This document shows, in pieces, positions 62,805 through 64,000 of a DNA stretch of 64,000 nt; position 1 is the stretch's first letter; each line of letters opens with the position of its first letter. Below the pieces are notes generated by a model that saw only the letters and a list, made by a program, of their open reading frames with translations, did no database searches and was not told the origin of the DNA. The translations under genes were made by a program, and so were the position numbers. Source of the stretch: Bifidobacterium cebidarum (lineage in GTDB: Bacteria; Actinomycetota; Actinomycetes; Actinomycetales; Bifidobacteriaceae); contig NZ_WBVS01000004.1 of NCBI RefSeq assembly GCF_009193305.1, forward strand, positions 62,001 to 126,000, read 5' to 3'.

Positions 62805-64000
62805 CTATTCTTCAGCAACCAATTCTAGGTAGGAGTCGTTCCACAGATCCTCATCACCGTCGGGCATGAGCAGCACGCGCTCCGGGTTCAATGCTTCAAC
62901 TGCACCTTCATCGTGGGTGACGAGCACGATGGCACCCTCATATTTGGCGATGGCCTTCAAAATCTCCTCGCGGGAGGCGGGGTCAAGGTTGTTGGTGGGC
63001 TCATCGAGCAGCAGCACGTTGGCGCGTGAGGTCACCAGAGTCGCCAATGCCAGACGGGTTTTCTCGCCACCGGAGAGCACGCGCGCGGGCTTCATCGCAT
63101 CGTCGCCGGAGAACAGGAACGAGCCCAGGATGGAGCGTGCGTGCGTATCATCCAATTCCGGGGCCACATGCTGCAGGTTCTCCAACACGGTGGCGTCCAG
63201 ATCCAACGTATCGTGCTCTTGGGCGAAGTAGCCGATCTTGCAGCCGTGACCGTACTCCACCGAACCGGTGTCCGGCTCCTCGATATGAGCGAGCAGACGC
63301 AGCGTCGTGGTCTTACCGGCGCCGTTGTAGCCCAGAATCACCACGCGAGAGCCCTTATCAATGGCCAGATTCACTCCGGCGAACACGATGTTCGAACCAT
63401 ACGCCTTGGAAATATCCTTGGCCATGATCGGCGTCTTGCCGCATGGAGCGGGCTCCGGGAAGCGGATGTCCGCCACCTTCTCCTTCTTCTGCGCCTCCGA
63501 GGTCTCAGACAGGAGTTTCTCTGCACGGCGCATCATGTTCTGCGCGGCCACGGCCTTTGTGGCCTTGGCGTGCAGACGGATGCCCTGCTTCATCAGGCGT
63601 TCGGCCTTCTTCTCGGCCACTTCGCGTTCACGGCGGCGACGCTCCTCATCCACCACGCGCTGATGCAGGTACGCCTTCCAGCTCAGCGAATACATGTCGA
63701 TCTGACCGAGCTGTGCGTCAAGATGCCAGACTTTGTTCACCACTTCGTCCAGCAGTTCCGTGGAGTGGGAGATGACCAGGAAGCCACCCTCATACTTCTT
63801 CAGGTATCCGCGCAGCCATTCGATGGAGTCGGCATCCAAATGGTTGGTGGGCTCGTCGAGAATCAAGGTGTCGGCGTCAGAGAACAAAATGCGCGCCAGT
63901 TCGATGCGGCGACGCTGGCCGCCGGAGAGCGTGCCAAGTTCCTGCTGCATGGTTTCCTGCGGCAGACCGAGCGAAGCCGCCATGGAGATCGCCTCGGATT
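62805..64000 (-). CDS. ABC-F family ATPase (partial, runs off the window)
   Basis: 398 codons are visible, the frame is still open at 64000, and the N-terminal part of the first ABC domain is outside. Visible: first signature LSGGQRRRIELARILF and Walker B LILDEPTNHLD; the charged linker (EERRRREREVAEKKAERLMKQG); a complete second domain with GYNGAGKTT, LSGGEKTRLALATL and LLLDEPTNNLD. ABC-F proteins act on the ribosome (translation factors or antibiotic protection). The exact subgroup cannot be told from the visible part. Confidence 0.9.
   Translation of the reverse strand, partial: SEAISMAASLGLPQETMQQELGTLSGGQRRRIELARILFSDADTLILDEPTNHLDADSIEWLRGYLKKYEGGFLVISHSTELLDEVVNKVWHLDAQLGQIDMYSLSWKAYLHQRVVDEERRRREREVAEKKAERLMKQGIRLHAKATKAVAAQNMMRRAEKLLSETSEAQKKEKVADIRFPEPAPCGKTPIMAKDISKAYGSNIVFAGVNLAIDKGSRVVILGYNGAGKTTTLRLLAHIEEPDTGSVEYGHGCKIGYFAQEHDTLDLDATVLENLQHVAPELDDTHARSILGSFLFSGDDAMKPARVLSGGEKTRLALATLVTSRANVLLLDEPTNNLDPASREEILKAIAKYEGAIVLVTHDEGAVEALNPERVLLMPDGDEDLWNDSYLELVAEE

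Noticed and set aside
1..64000. CRISPR array or complete insertion sequence
   Set aside because: No regularly spaced direct repeats, no cas genes and no transposase-like frame were found.

Overview
The window is chromosomal DNA from a bifidobacterium, probably of the Bifidobacterium longum/breve group. Transketolase and transaldolase sit next to each other as in the bifid shunt. The L-lactate dehydrogenase, triosephosphate isomerase and phosphoglycerate kinase are of actinobacterial type. dnaJ and hrcA stand behind a CIRCE element, and the coding GC content is high with G-rich ribosome binding sites (GAAAGGA/GGAGG). The species call is inference from gene content, not from a database search.

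Layout. 0-28.7 kb is mostly conserved core: the end of a fructosamine-kinase-like gene; the CIRCE-controlled hrcA-dnaJ operon; tkt-tal; an aminotransferase; BrnQ; a MetE-like methyltransferase; an XRE-helix-turn-helix/aminotransferase fusion; an operon ldh - HAD phosphatase - ADP-ribosylglycohydrolase - PfkB kinase; secG, tpiA, pgk; whiA, rapZ, aroE, uvrC, uvrA; and an MFS transporter whose last segment is frameshifted. 28.8-32.1 kb holds an SRAP protein, a DUF2316 protein, a VOC protein and a second MFS exporter.

32.1-39.1 kb is an accessory region with gene relics and what I consider the most interesting system. A NarL-type two-component pair is surrounded by three minus-strand operons of small membrane proteins, including an SdpI-family protein and a 49-residue peptide. 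A 20-bp palindrome, TGTCA-N-GC-N4-GC-N-TGACA, lies 74-79 bp before the first start codon of each operon. A degenerate fourth copy precedes a membrane-anchored extracytoplasmic protein. Relics of an ABC transporter and an MFS gene suggest a partly decayed peptide (bacteriocin-like) sensing and self-protection locus.

39.2-58 kb: mazG; an FMN-binding flavoprotein; a JetA-JetB-JetC (Wadjet/MksFEB-type) operon with no JetD beside it; a MacAB-like efflux operon followed by three paralogous lipoproteins and an OmpR-type two-component system, with a conserved 11-bp-spaced direct repeat in two lipoprotein promoters; and an ECF transporter (S, T, fused double ATPase).

58-64 kb: an AT-richer stretch with an unknown protein, a WYL regulator broken by two amber codons and a PD-(D/E)XK nuclease (a possible defence remnant). 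It is followed by a ZinT-like protein, a short-chain dehydrogenase and an ABC-F ATPase that runs off the window. No tRNA, rRNA, CRISPR array or intact insertion sequence was recognised.
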